Source of the DNA: Azospirillum humicireducens
Lineage (GTDB): Bacteria; Pseudomonadota; Alphaproteobacteria; Azospirillales; Azospirillaceae
Assembly: GCF_001639105.2 (NCBI RefSeq)
Contig: NZ_CP028906.1
Location: forward strand, 334,360 to 374,530
Length of the DNA stretch: 40,171 nucleotides
Direction: 5' to 3'
Shown here piece after piece: positions 31,252 to 40,158 of the stretch (positions are counted from its first letter, which is position 1; the number at the start of each line of letters is the position of its first letter). Both the position numbers and the translations under genes were made by a program. The notes beneath the pieces are model-generated. The model saw only the letters and a list, made by a program, of their open reading frames with translations. It ran no database searches and was not told the DNA's origin.

Positions 31252-32274
31252 TCAGGTCAGCACCGCCCGGCTCACTGCGAGGTAGAGTGGAATACCGACG
31301 AGGATGTTGAAAGGAAATGTGATGCCCAGCGACAGCGGAAGCGACAGGCCCGGCTCCGCCGTCGGCAGGGCGTGGCGCAGCGCCGCCGGCACCGCGATGT
31401 AGGAGGCGCTGGCGCACAGCGTCACCAGCAGGGCGGCGTCGCCGAGACCGAGCCCCAGGGCCGAGGCGGCGGCAAGACCGATGCCGGCGCCGATCAGCGG
31501 CATGACGATGCCGAAGGCGATCAGCCGCGGGCTGAGCGACGCCGCTTCCCGCAGCCGCGAGGTGGCAAGGTAGCCCATCTCCAGCAGGAACAGGCAGAGC
31601 ACGCCGTCCCAGGGGGCGATGAACAGGCCGTGCAGGCTCTGCAGGCCGGGCTTGCCGATCACCAGGCCGACCAGCAGCGAGCCGGCCAGCAGCAGGACGG
31701 AGCCGTTGAAGGCCGCCTCGCGGATCGCGTCCCGGATCGAGCCGCCCCGTGCCGGCTCGCCGCCGCCGGACCCGCCGAGAGGCACCGACATCGTACCGCC
31801 GTTTCCGCCCGCCGCGATGCCGGACACCATGCCGGTGGCGCCCGCCAGCAGCAGGCCGCTGACGATGGCCGGGCCTTCCATGATCGCCAGCGCCGCGACC
31901 ATGTGGCCGCCGAAGGTGACGCCCTGGCTTTCCAGCAGCTTGGTGGCGGTGACGAAGGTGACGAGGCTGACCGATCCGTAATGGGCGGCGATGGCGGCCG
32001 AATTGACCTGATCCAGCCCGACCACCGAGCGAAGCAGGCCGAATCCGAGGATCGGCATCAGCAGGCTGAGCAGCGCGGCCGTCAGCAGGAGCGGCAACAC
32101 CGAGTCCAGATCGGCGCTGGCCAGGGCGACGCCGCCCTTCAGCCCGATCGCGACCAGCAGATAGGCGGCAATCGCCTTGCCGAAACCCTCCGGGAATGGA
32201 ATGCGCGCCCCGGTCAGCGCGATTGCGGCACCGAGGCCGAAGAACAGAATCGGTGCGGACAGCAGCGTGTCCAT
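31252..32274 (-). CDS. SbtA-type sodium-dependent bicarbonate permease
   Basis: 340 residues, about ten helices in two inverted halves (the DUF897/SbtA fold). Conserved marks: the first half ends NSAAIAAHYGSVSLVTFVTA, where SbtA has its Na/bicarbonate site, followed by GHMVAALAIMEGPAIVSGLL; the second half has ALLVTLCASASYIAVPAALR. SbtA brings in bicarbonate with sodium. No SbtB-like PII partner is adjacent. Substrate by family only. The leader is strongly folded (32283-32355). Confidence 0.88.
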   Translation of the reverse strand: MDTLLSAPILFFGLGAAIALTGARIPFPEGFGKAIAAYLLVAIGLKGGVALASADLDSVLPLLLTAALLSLLMPILGFGLLRSVVGLDQVNSAAIAAHYGSVSLVTFVTATKLLESQGVTFGGHMVAALAIMEGPAIVSGLLLAGATGMVSGIAAGGNGGTMSVPLGGSGGGEPARGGSIRDAIREAAFNGSVLLLAGSLLVGLVIGKPGLQSLHGLFIAPWDGVLCLFLLEMGYLATSRLREAASLSPRLIAFGIVMPLIGAGIGLAAASALGLGLGDAALLVTLCASASYIAVPAALRHALPTAEPGLSLPLSLGITFPFNILVGIPLYLAVSRAVLT

Positions 32275-32282
32275 AATGGATC

Positions 32283-32355
32283 ATCCCTCGTCATATCGTC
32301 AGTGCGGGCCTTGCCGCACTGCGGCAACCCCATGGACCGGACGCTAACGAGGGAT
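32283..32355 (-). promoter_or_regulatory. Folded leader that can hide the sbtA-type ribosome-binding site
   Basis: On the minus strand ATCCCTCGT (32355-32347) can pair with ACGAGGGAT (32291-32283), and the latter contains the GAGGG Shine-Dalgarno 10 nt before the ATG. Inside lie two overlapping, mutually exclusive hairpins: TTGCCGCA/TGCGGCAA (32311-32327) and CAGTGCGG/CCGCACTG (32300-32321). The layout suits control of translation. Confidence 0.6.
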
Positions 32356-32391
32356 GGGCCTCATGGGAAATTGATAGTTTTCGACGATTCC

Positions 32392-32406
32392 ATTGATTTT
32401 CTCAAT
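32392..32406. promoter_or_regulatory. LysR-type T-N11-A site
   Basis: ATTGA (32392-32396), 5 nt, TCAAT (32402-32406) is a perfect dyad with the T-N11-A shape. A similar ATTGA half lies at 32380-32384. It is 118 nt upstream of the permease start, just beyond the folded leader. Confidence 0.6.
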
Positions 32407-32421
32407 GATAAGCGGAGGGCC

Positions 32422-32694
32422 TCACGCCAGCAGCTCGTCCTGCCGGTTGCGGCGCATCCACAGGGCGGCGTAGCTGCACAGGGGCACGATCTTCAATCCC
32501 TCGGCGCGGGCGGCTTCCATCACGCCTTCCATCAGGCGGCCTGCGGCGCCGCTGCCGCGCAGCGACGGCGGGGCCTCGACATAGGAAATCACCAGGGTCC
32601 GGCCGTTGCGGAGATAGTCGGCGTAGACCGTCTGGCTGCCCACCGCCAGTTCGAACCGGTTCATGGCGCGGTTGTCGGTGACCGCCTGTCCCAT
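32422..32694 (-). CDS. Small NATD1-type (YjdJ-like) GNAT acetyltransferase
   Basis: 90 residues. The small single-domain GNAT family: FELAVGSQTVYADYL opening, then PPSLRGSGAAGRLMEGVMEA as acetyl-CoA loop and KIVPLCSYAALWM near the end, the hallmark of PF14542 proteins. Substrate unknown. The start at 32694 is the best fit; 32730 and 32664 are possible. Confidence 0.85.
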   Translation of the reverse strand: MGQAVTDNRAMNRFELAVGSQTVYADYLRNGRTLVISYVEAPPSLRGSGAAGRLMEGVMEAARAEGLKIVPLCSYAALWMRRNRQDELLA

Positions 32695-32786
32695 CCTGAT
32701 TGCTCCATCGGTTGCGGGGCCTCTCGCCATCCAACAGTGGGATGCGGCGGGCAGGACGGCAGCCCCCCTTTTGCGTGGAAGCGCCC

Positions 32787-33578
32787 CTATTCTCCCTGCC
32801 AGCCGCAGGCCGACAGCGCGTCCCGCATATGCGCCGGTGCCGGGGCGACGGCGCTCACGGCCGCATGTTCGAAGGCGATGCGGAAGGCGACCGAGCGGGC
32901 CAGCAGGTGAAGGTTGCCGGGGGGCAGGCGTTCGGGGCCGTAGAAGGGCTCCCCCACCAGCGGGCAGCCGATGGCGGCGCAGTGGATCCGGATCTGGTGG
33001 GTGCGGCCGGTGCGCGGGCGAAGCTCCAGCCAGGAGCGGCCGTTGCCGGTTCCCAGCACGCGGTATTCGGTGACCGCCGGCTGGCCGGCCGGATCGGGCA
33101 GGATGGTCCAGGAGGAACGGCCGGCTCCCGATGGGGATTTGGGCTCGATCCGTTTCAGCAGGGGCAGGTCGATGATGCCGGAGTCGGCCTCCGGGACGCC
33201 GTCGGCCACCGCCCAATAGGTCTTCCCGACATGGCCGGCGGCGAACATCTGGCCGAAGCGTTTCAGCGCCCAGGGCGTGCGGCCCAGGATCAGGCATCCG
33301 GCGGTGTCGCGGTCGAGCCGGTGGGCGAGCTTCGGCGGCTCGCCATCCGCTTCGGCGAGATGGGGCAGGTAGAGCTCCAGATGGTCGGTGATGCGGCCGG
33401 CCTTGTGGACGGCCAGACCGGCCGGCTTGTCGATGACGAAGCACTGCTCGTCCCGGTGCAGCACGCGGGCGCGCAGCTGGCCGGCCGAGAGGGACGCGGA
33501 GGGAGGCGAGTCGGGGGTCATGGCCGGCAGCATGGCGGCCGGCGGGCCGTCCGCGCAAGCCTCGGCAACGGGAGTCAT
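32787..33578 (-). CDS. RluA family RNA pseudouridine synthase
   Basis: 263 residues. The catalytic motif HRLDRDTAG carries the conserved Asp; FVIDKPAGLAVHK is the N-terminal motif and RPRTGRTHQIRIH the third. No S4 RNA-binding domain precedes it, so it is a short RluA/RluC-like enzyme of uncertain target (rRNA or tRNA). An in-frame GTG at 33584 is the only slightly longer start; ATG codons further in are possible. Confidence 0.9.
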   Translation of the reverse strand: MTPVAEACADGPPAAMLPAMTPDSPPSASLSAGQLRARVLHRDEQCFVIDKPAGLAVHKAGRITDHLELYLPHLAEADGEPPKLAHRLDRDTAGCLILGRTPWALKRFGQMFAAGHVGKTYWAVADGVPEADSGIIDLPLLKRIEPKSPSGAGRSSWTILPDPAGQPAVTEYRVLGTGNGRSWLELRPRTGRTHQIRIHCAAIGCPLVGEPFYGPERLPPGNLHLLARSVAFRIAFEHAAVSAVAPAPAHMRDALSACGWQGE

Positions 33579-33934
33579 GCGCACAATCTGCAGTGTGAGC
33601 GATATCGGCAGGCTGCCCGCCGGCAGGCAGCGGCACGGTGTCGCGCCCGTGGTTTCTTCCGCATTTTCAAGCGTCGCCGCCTATGAGAAAGGTTTGGGCC
33701 GGCTTTTGGCCTTGCGGATAAAGATCGGCCGGAATGAGGACGTTCGGCCGGTTTTCATTTGATTTTCGCCGCCGGGACTAGCCTTTTGCCCGGTCTCGGA
33801 AGGTTTGTTGCGCCGTCGCGGAAGGCGTGGCAGAAAGCCCCGGACCATGGTCGTGCTTCCGCCGGCTTCGCTTGCGGTCGGGTTGTTCCATGGCACCGAT
33901 GATTTGACTTTGCCTCAACCACAAGAGACGTCCA
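33579..33934. other. Intergenic region before galU
   Basis: 356 bp between divergent genes. It holds a CGGCCG pair (33725-33742 region) followed by GTTTTC, and a CTGCC/GGCAG hairpin near 33611-33640. No gene is convincing. Promoters for both sides are expected here, but I could not pick boxes with confidence. Confidence 0.5.
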
Positions 33935-34804
33935 ATGCGGAAACCCGTGCGCAAGGTGGTGTTCCCGGTCGCCGGTCTCGGCACGCGCTTCCTGCCGGCC
34001 ACCAAGGCCATCCCGAAAGAGATGCTGCCCCTGGTCGACCGCCCCCTGCTGCAGCACGCCGTCGAAGAGGCGCGCGCCGCCGGCATCGAGGATTTCGTTT
34101 TCGTCACCGGCCGTTCCAAGCGCGCCATCGAAGACCATTTCGACGCGGACACCGAACTGAACCGCACGCTCGAAGAGCGCGGCAAGATGGATGCGCTGGA
34201 GGAGGTCCGCCACAGCGAGATCGCCCCCGGCCGCTGCTTCTACACCCGCCAGCAGGTTCCGCTCGGCCTCGGCCACGCCGTGTGGTGCGCCCGCGCCCTG
34301 ATCGGCAACGACCCGTTCGCCATCGTGCTGCCCGACGACTTCGTCCAGGGCAAGACCCCCTGCCTGAAGCAGATGGTCGAGGCCTATGAGGAGGTCGGCG
34401 GCAACATCGTCGCCGTCGTCGACGTGCCGCGCGAGCGCACCAGCAGCTACGGCATCCTGGATGTCGAGAAGGACGACGGCCGTCTGGCCACCGTCCGCGG
34501 CCTGGTCGAGAAGCCCAAGCCGGAAGAGGCGCCGTCGACCCTGTCGATCATCGGCCGCTACATCCTGCAGCCGGAGATCTTCGACCATCTGGAGAAGCAG
34601 CAGCGCGGCGCCGGCAACGAAATCCAGCTCACCGACGCCATGGCCAAGCTGATCGGCAGCCAGCCCTTCCACGGCCTGCGCTTCGAAGGCACCCGCTACG
34701 ACTGCGGCGACAAGGTCGGCTTCATCGAGGCGACGCTCGCCCACGCGCTGAACCGGCCGGACATGGCCGACAAGGTGCGCGAGATGCTGCGCAAATATTG
34801 CTGA
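33935..34804 (+). CDS. galU: UTP--glucose-1-phosphate uridylyltransferase
   Basis: 289 residues. The nucleotide-binding start FPVAGLGTRFLPATKAIPKE is diagnostic, with VDRPLLQHAVEEA, then FAIVLPDDFV and GRYILQPEIF. Makes UDP-glucose from UTP and glucose-1-phosphate. Together with ugd and the phosphomannomutase/phosphoglucomutase downstream it forms a sugar-nucleotide supply set for exopolysaccharide or lipopolysaccharide. Start from the ATG with AGAGACG before it. Confidence 0.96.
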   Translation: MRKPVRKVVFPVAGLGTRFLPATKAIPKEMLPLVDRPLLQHAVEEARAAGIEDFVFVTGRSKRAIEDHFDADTELNRTLEERGKMDALEEVRHSEIAPGRCFYTRQQVPLGLGHAVWCARALIGNDPFAIVLPDDFVQGKTPCLKQMVEAYEEVGGNIVAVVDVPRERTSSYGILDVEKDDGRLATVRGLVEKPKPEEAPSTLSIIGRYILQPEIFDHLEKQQRGAGNEIQLTDAMAKLIGSQPFHGLRFEGTRYDCGDKVGFIEATLAHALNRPDMADKVREMLRKYC

Positions 34805-34990
34805 CCGACGGGCAACATCCCCGATGCCGCGCCCGCCCCGTCCCCTGACCCGGACGGCGGCGGGCACGCGCGTTTGGACCGCGGTTTCAAAAAGAGCCGG
34901 CCGCCCGAAAAGGCCGGGCATGAGGAACGCCCCGATTCAGGGCATCCCACGGACAGACAGAATTCCTTTTGAGGACATGAGGGGGACGCG

Positions 34991-36322
34991 ATGCGCATTG
35001 CGATGATCGGCACGGGCTATGTCGGCCTGGTCTCCGGCGCCTGCTTTTCCGAATTCGGCGTGCACGTCACCTGCGTCGACAAGGACGCCGGCAAGATCGA
35101 GCGGCTGAGGAACGGCGAGATTCCGATCTACGAGCCCGGCCTGGACGACCTCGTCGCCCGCAACGTCGCCGCCGGCCGCCTGTCCTTCACCATGGATCTG
35201 AAGGAGGCGATGCAGGGCGTCGACGCCGTGTTCATCGCGGTCGGCACCCCGTCGCGCCGCGGCGACGGCCATGCCGACCTGTCCTACGTCTATGGCGCCG
35301 CCGAGGAGATCGCCCAGCATCTCGACCACTACACGGTGGTGGTGACGAAATCGACGGTCCCGGTCGGGACGGGCCGCGAGGTCGAGGCGATCATCCGCCG
35401 CGTCCGCCCCGACGCCGAGTTCGACATCGCGTCCAACCCGGAATTCCTGCGCGAAGGCTCGGCCATCGGCGACTTCATGCGGCCCGACCGCGTCGTCATC
35501 GGCGCCACGTCCGACCGTGCGGGCGAGGTGATGCGCCGGCTCTACCGGCCGCTCTACCTGATCGAGACGCCGATCGTCGTGACCTCGCTGGAGACGGCGG
35601 AGCTGACCAAATACGCCGCCAACACCTTCCTGGCCGCCAAGATCACCTTCATCAACGAGATCGCCGATCTGTGCGAGAAGGTCGGCGCCAACGTCCATGA
35701 CGTGGCGCGCGGCATCGGGCTGGACGGCCGCATCGGCAAGAAGTTCCTGCACCCCGGTCCGGGTTACGGCGGCTCCTGCTTCCCGAAGGACACGTTGGCG
35801 CTGGTGCGCACCGCCCAGCAGGTCGGCAGCCCGCTGCGCATCATCGAGACGGTGGTGGACATCAACGACAAGCGCAAGAAGCAGATGGCCGAGCGCATCA
35901 TCGCCGCCTGCGGCGGGTCGGTGGACGGCAAGACCGTCGCGGTGCTTGGCGTCGCCTTCAAGCCGAACACCGACGACATGCGCGACAGCCCGTCGCTCGA
36001 CATCGTCCCGGCGCTCCAGGCGGCGGGCGCCAAGGTGCGCGCCTTCGATCCGGCGGCGATGCACGAGGCCGAAAAGCTGCTTCCCGGCGTGGACTGGGCG
36101 AAGGACGCCTACGGCACCTTGGAAGGGGCCGATTGCGTCGCTATTCTCACGGAGTGGAACGAATTCCGCGCGCTCGACCTGCGTCGGGTGAAGTCGATGC
36201 TGAAGCGGCCGGTGATGATCGATCTGCGCAACATCTACAACCCCGACGACATGGCGAAGGCCGGCTTCACCTATACCTCCATCGGCCGGCCGTCGCCGGC
36301 CGGCGGGATGGACCGTGGCTGA
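34991..36322 (+). CDS. ugd: UDP-glucose 6-dehydrogenase
   Basis: 443 residues. N-terminal NAD fold (MIGTGYVGLVSGACFSEFG), central AELTKYAANTFLAAKITFIN helix, the catalytic Cys in GYGGSCFPKDTLA, and C-terminal LGVAFKPNTDDMRDSPS. Oxidises UDP-glucose made by GalU to UDP-glucuronate. A GAGGGGG ribosome-binding site precedes the ATG. 186 nt after galU. Confidence 0.97.
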   Translation: MRIAMIGTGYVGLVSGACFSEFGVHVTCVDKDAGKIERLRNGEIPIYEPGLDDLVARNVAAGRLSFTMDLKEAMQGVDAVFIAVGTPSRRGDGHADLSYVYGAAEEIAQHLDHYTVVVTKSTVPVGTGREVEAIIRRVRPDAEFDIASNPEFLREGSAIGDFMRPDRVVIGATSDRAGEVMRRLYRPLYLIETPIVVTSLETAELTKYAANTFLAAKITFINEIADLCEKVGANVHDVARGIGLDGRIGKKFLHPGPGYGGSCFPKDTLALVRTAQQVGSPLRIIETVVDINDKRKKQMAERIIAACGGSVDGKTVAVLGVAFKPNTDDMRDSPSLDIVPALQAAGAKVRAFDPAAMHEAEKLLPGVDWAKDAYGTLEGADCVAILTEWNEFRALDLRRVKSMLKRPVMIDLRNIYNPDDMAKAGFTYTSIGRPSPAGGMDRG

Positions 36323-36361
36323 CGGTCCAAAGACGGCGTCCAACAGAGGACTAACGAGACG

Positions 36362-37762
36362 ATGAGCGAAGCCCATACCTTCCACCCCACGGTGCTGCGC
36401 GAGTACGACATCCGCGGCATCGTCGGCAAGACGCTGACCCCGGCGGACGCCCGCGCGGTCGGCCGCTCCTTCGGCACCGTGGTGGTGCGCAAGGGCGGCA
36501 AGACGGTCTGCGTCGGCTATGACGGCCGTCTGTCCTCGCCGGAACTGGAGGAGGCGCTGGTCGAGGGGCTGGTTTCCACCGGCCTGCATGTCCTGCGCAT
36601 CGGGCTCGGCCCCACGCCGATGCTGTATTTCGCCACCCGCGACCGCGAGGCGGCGGCCGGCATCATGATCACCGGCTCGCACAACCCGCCGGACTACAAC
36701 GGCATCAAGATGATGCTGGGCAAGGGGCCGGTCTATGGCCAGCAGATCCTGGAGCTCGGCACCATGGCGGCGAAGGCCGACTGGGAGCAGGGCCAGGGCT
36801 CGTCTGAGAAGATCGACGTTCAGGACGAATACGTCGCCCGCCTGCTGAAGGATTATGACGGCACGCGCGACCTGAAGATCGCCTGGGACGCCGGCAACGG
36901 CGCGTCGGGCGAGATCCTGCGCCGCCTGACCGCCAAGCTGCCGGGCACCCATGTCCTGCTGTTCGACGACATCGACGGCAACTTCCCCAACCACCATCCG
37001 GACCCGACGGTCGAGGCCAATCTGGTCGACCTGAAGAAGGCGGTTGCGGAGCATGGCTGCGACATCGGCATCGGCTTCGACGGCGACGGCGACCGCATCG
37101 GCGCCATCGACCACAAGGGCCGCGTGGTGTGGGGCGACCAGCTGGTGGCGCTCTATGCCGCCGACGTGCTGAAGAGCCATCCGGGCGCCACCATCATCGC
37201 CGACGTCAAGGCCAGCCAGGCCCTGTTCGACGAGATCGCCAAGCATGGCGGCAACCCGCTGATGTGGAAGACCGGCCACTCGCTGTTGAAGGCCAAGATG
37301 GCCGAGACCGGGTCGCCGCTGGCCGGCGAGATGTCGGGCCACATCTTCTTCGCCGACAAATGGTACGGCTTCGACGACGCGCTGTATTGCGGCGTGCGTC
37401 TGGTCGGGCTGGTCAGCAAGCTGAACACCACGCTGGCGGACCTGCGCGACGGTCTGCCGGACATGGTCAACACGCCGGAGACCCGCTTCCAGATCGACGA
37501 GGAACGCAAGTTCGCCGTGGTCGAGGAGGTCAAGGGTCGCGTCAAGGCGTCGGGCGCCAAGGTCAACGACATCGACGGCGTCCGCGTGACGACCGACGAT
37601 GGTTGGTGGCTGCTGCGCGCGTCCAACACCCAGGACGTGCTGGTGGCGCGTGCCGAGTCCTACAGCCAGGACGGGCTGGAGCGGCTGAAGGGCGCGCTGA
37701 TCGAGCAGCTGGTGGCGTCGGGGCTGAGCGCGCCGTCCTTCGAGGGCGGCGGGTCGCACTGA
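36362..37762 (+). CDS. Phosphomannomutase/phosphoglucomutase
   Basis: 466 residues, the AlgC-type alpha-D-phosphohexomutase. The phosphoserine loop is GIMITGSHNPPDYNGIK; the metal loop is GFDGDGDRIG; the sugar loop is GEMSGHIFF; and the phosphate-binding loop near the end is LLRASNTQDVLVARAES. Converts mannose-6-P or glucose-6-P to the 1-phosphates, feeding GalU or GDP-mannose synthesis. Starts 39 nt after ugd. A strong terminator follows. Confidence 0.94.
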   Translation: MSEAHTFHPTVLREYDIRGIVGKTLTPADARAVGRSFGTVVVRKGGKTVCVGYDGRLSSPELEEALVEGLVSTGLHVLRIGLGPTPMLYFATRDREAAAGIMITGSHNPPDYNGIKMMLGKGPVYGQQILELGTMAAKADWEQGQGSSEKIDVQDEYVARLLKDYDGTRDLKIAWDAGNGASGEILRRLTAKLPGTHVLLFDDIDGNFPNHHPDPTVEANLVDLKKAVAEHGCDIGIGFDGDGDRIGAIDHKGRVVWGDQLVALYAADVLKSHPGATIIADVKASQALFDEIAKHGGNPLMWKTGHSLLKAKMAETGSPLAGEMSGHIFFADKWYGFDDALYCGVRLVGLVSKLNTTLADLRDGLPDMVNTPETRFQIDEERKFAVVEEVKGRVKASGAKVNDIDGVRVTTDDGWWLLRASNTQDVLVARAESYSQDGLERLKGALIEQLVASGLSAPSFEGGGSH

Positions 37763-37773
37763 TCCGAGCGATT

Positions 37774-37814
37774 GGGGAAAGGCGCCGTCGGCTGACGGCG
37801 CCTTTCCCCGTTTT
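37774..37814 (+). terminator. Strong intrinsic terminator between convergent genes
   Basis: A perfect 16-bp stem, GGGGAAAGGCGCCGTC (37774-37789) with GACGGCGCCTTTCCCC (37794-37809), 4-nt loop GGCT, then GTTTT. It closes the galU-ugd-mutase set; on the other strand it lies just after the ABC permease stop and may serve there too, though without a T-run. Confidence 0.96.
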
Positions 37815-38940
37815 ACCTGAAACTCGCCAGATGCCGCCGGAACCGGGCAAGGCTCCAGGCGAAGAACAGCGCACCGATCCCAGCCGTCGCGGCGAAGCGC
37901 GGCCACACCACGTCGAAGCCCGCCCCGCGGAACAGGATCGCCTGGGCGAAGGCGACGAAATGGGTCGAGGGTGACAGCTGCATCGCCATCTGCAGCCATT
38001 CTGGTTCGCTTTCCAGCGGGGTGAAGCCGCCGGACAGCATGTTCATCGGCAGCACGATCAGGATGAACAGCAGCCCCAATTGCGGCATCGAGCGCGCCAC
38101 GGTGCCGAGGAAGATGCCGAGCGCCGTCGCGAAGAACAGATAGAGCGCCGTCCCGGCCAAAAACAGCGGGACCGATCCGGCCAGCGGCACCGACAAGAGG
38201 CCGCGCAGCACGGCATAGAGCGCCACCAGCGTCAGGCCCAGGATCACAGCACCATTCGCCAGCACCTTGGCGGCCATGATCTCGGCCGGGCGGACCGGCA
38301 TCACCAGCAGATGTTCCAGCGTGCCGTGTTCGCGCTCGCGGATCAGGGCGGCACCGGCCAGCAGCACCGCCAGCATGGTGATGTTGCTGACCACCGACAT
38401 GGTGCCGGTGAACCATTTCGTGTCCAGCGCCTCGTTGTAGGCGACGCGGACCTGCAGGCTGACCGGGGCGGCGGTTCCCTCGGCCTCGCGGCGGACGAAG
38501 CGGCCGACCTCGTCATCGACGATGCCCTGGATGGTGCCGGCGCCGATGCCGGCCTGCATCATCGCCGTGGCGTCGATCAGCAGCTGGATCGTCGGGCTGC
38601 GGCCGGCCAGCACGTCGGCCTGGAAGTCGGGCGGGATGTCGAGGACGAAGGTGTAGCGGGCCGAATCCATCGCCGGATCGACCTCGGCATGGCCGATCAT
38701 GGCGGGGGTCTGGAACTCGGGGCCATGGAAGCTGGAGGCCAGACGCTGCGACAGGGTCGAGCGGTCCTCGTCGACGATGGCGATGGCGGCGTTGCGCAGC
38801 TCGTGCGAGATGCCGGTCGCCTGGGAGTAGACGGAAAAGGTGAAGGAATAGACGACGAAGCCCAGCATGAAGATGTCGCGCAGCAGGCTGATCCACTCCT
38901 TGCGCGCCAATGTCAGGCTGTTGCGGAGGAAGCGCATCAT
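37813..38940 (-). CDS. ABC-2 type permease, second subunit
   Basis: 375 residues. N-terminal helix (about 22-42), a large periplasmic domain (45-175), then five helices with ALIREREHGTLEHLLVMPV, the ABC-2 conserved loop, and PMNMLSGGFTPLESEPEW. Fits YhhJ/YbhR-type permeases of HlyD-linked drug or solute exporters. It begins 3 nt after the other permease gene ends, so the two form a heterodimer in one operon. The ATPase and membrane-fusion protein would lie beyond the window. Confidence 0.9.
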   Translation of the reverse strand: MMRFLRNSLTLARKEWISLLRDIFMLGFVVYSFTFSVYSQATGISHELRNAAIAIVDEDRSTLSQRLASSFHGPEFQTPAMIGHAEVDPAMDSARYTFVLDIPPDFQADVLAGRSPTIQLLIDATAMMQAGIGAGTIQGIVDDEVGRFVRREAEGTAAPVSLQVRVAYNEALDTKWFTGTMSVVSNITMLAVLLAGAALIREREHGTLEHLLVMPVRPAEIMAAKVLANGAVILGLTLVALYAVLRGLLSVPLAGSVPLFLAGTALYLFFATALGIFLGTVARSMPQLGLLFILIVLPMNMLSGGFTPLESEPEWLQMAMQLSPSTHFVAFAQAILFRGAGFDVVWPRFAATAGIGALFFAWSLARFRRHLASFR

Positions 38941-38943
38941 GGC

Positions 38944-40095
38944 TCAGCGCTCCTGTTTCGGCAGGAAGGCGACGCCCAGCGCCAGGAAGACGGGGATGAA
39001 GGCGGCGGTCGCCAGGATGAAGGGGAGAAGTTCGGCCAAGCCCAGGCCCTTGGTGAAGGCGCCGACGGAGATCTTCAGGAAATGGGTGGTCGGGAACAGC
39101 GTGCCGAACAGCCACGCCCCGCCTTCCAGGGTGGAAACCGGTTGCAGCATGCCGGAGAACTGCGTGGCCGGCAGCATGGTGACGATGGCGGTGCCGAACA
39201 CCGCCGCCGTCTGGGTCGCGGTGAAGACGGAGATCAGCAGCCCCAGCGCCGTGGTCGCCACCACATAGACCAGCCCGCCCAGCAGCAGGCCGATCAGGCT
39301 GCCCTTCACCGGCACGCCGAACAGGGTGACGGCCATGGCGACCATCAGCAGCAGGTTGAAGGCGGCGAGCCCGATATAGGGCAACTGCTTGCCCAGCAGG
39401 AATTCCAGCCGCGTCACCGGGGTGACGTAGAGGTTGGTGATCGAGCCGAGTTCCTTCTCCCGCACCACGCCGAGGGCGGCGAGGATGGCGGGGATGAAGA
39501 CCAGCAGCAGGCCGATGGTGCTGGGGACCATGGCGTCGAGGCTGCGGAAGGCCTGGTTGTACCGGTAACGCATCTCAAGATTGGCGGGGGCGGCGGGCAG
39601 GGTGACGCCGGAGGCGGTGGCGGCATCCTGGAGGAAGCGCTGGTGCAGGCCGGAGACATAGCCCTGGATGGTCTCGGCCCGGAAGGGCATGGCGCCGTCG
39701 ATGCGCACCGCCACCTCCGGGACCCGGCCACGGCGGAGGTCCCGGCCGAAGCCTTCGGGGATCTCAATGGTCAGCGATGCCTCGCCGCGTTGCAGGCGGA
39801 GTGCCAGGTCGCGTGCGTCGATGGCGGGCGGGGTGGCGCGGAAGCTGCGGGAGCCGTCGAACTGCTCGATGTAGGCGCGGCTCTCGGGCGAGCGGTCGTG
39901 GTCGAGCACGGCGAAGGTCAGGTTTTCCACGTCCATGGTGATGCCGAAGCCGAAGACCAGCATCAGCAGCACGGTGCCGAGCAGGGCGACCGTCAGGCGG
40001 ACGGGGTCGCGGCGGAGTTCGAGGGTTTCGCGCCATGCGTAGGCCAGCAGGCGGCTGCGGGAGAGGGGAGAATCTCCCTCTCCCGCCTCTCGCAC
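38944..40095 (-). CDS. ABC-2 type permease, first subunit (start uncertain, open at window edge)
   Basis: At least 383 residues from a GTG at 40095. The similarity-bearing part starts near LLAYAWRETLELRRDP, with a helix (LLGTVLLMLVFGFGITMD), a periplasmic domain, then five helices and VVREKELGSITNLYVTPV, the ABC-2 loop. The N-terminal 13 residues are encoded by a palindromic element, and the frame is open with no stop to position 40170, so the gene may start outside the window or have been extended or interrupted by the element. YbhS/YhiH-type partner of the downstream permease. Confidence 0.82.
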   Translation of the reverse strand: MREAGEGDSPLSRSRLLAYAWRETLELRRDPVRLTVALLGTVLLMLVFGFGITMDVENLTFAVLDHDRSPESRAYIEQFDGSRSFRATPPAIDARDLALRLQRGEASLTIEIPEGFGRDLRRGRVPEVAVRIDGAMPFRAETIQGYVSGLHQRFLQDAATASGVTLPAAPANLEMRYRYNQAFRSLDAMVPSTIGLLLVFIPAILAALGVVREKELGSITNLYVTPVTRLEFLLGKQLPYIGLAAFNLLLMVAMAVTLFGVPVKGSLIGLLLGGLVYVVATTALGLLISVFTATQTAAVFGTAIVTMLPATQFSGMLQPVSTLEGGAWLFGTLFPTTHFLKISVGAFTKGLGLAELLPFILATAAFIPVFLALGVAFLPKQER

Positions 40096-40158
40096 AAACT
40101 TCGTTTGTGCTGACGGCGTCAGGCGGATCGAAGATCCGCTGAGAGCCCCGGGAGAGGG
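40059..40158. repeat. Clover-like multi-hairpin palindromic element
   Basis: Outer stem CCCTCTCCCG (40076-40085)/CGGGAGAGGG (40149-40158), then CTCTC/GAGAG (40087-40091, 40141-40145), enclosing hairpins GCACAAAC/GTTTGTGC (40092-40110), TGACG/CGTCA (40111-40121) and GCGGATC/GATCCGC (40123-40139). A competing stem GGGAGAGGG/CCCTCTCCC lies at 40059-40084. Confidence 0.8.

Noticed and set aside
31372..32910. 512-residue plus-strand open frame
   Set aside because: Runs opposite the SbtA-type permease and small GNAT gene; no motif.
34937..38416. 1159-residue minus-strand open frame
   Set aside because: Antisense to ugd, the phosphomannomutase and part of the ABC permease; composition typical of high-GC shadow frames.
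38080..40113. 677-residue plus-strand open frame
   Set aside because: Antisense to the two ABC permeases; Gly/His/Asp/Gln-rich, no motif.
40092..40139. tRNA gene suggested by the clover-like fold
   Set aside because: Stem lengths and loops do not fit a tRNA; no T-loop GTTCGA or anticodon arm is found.
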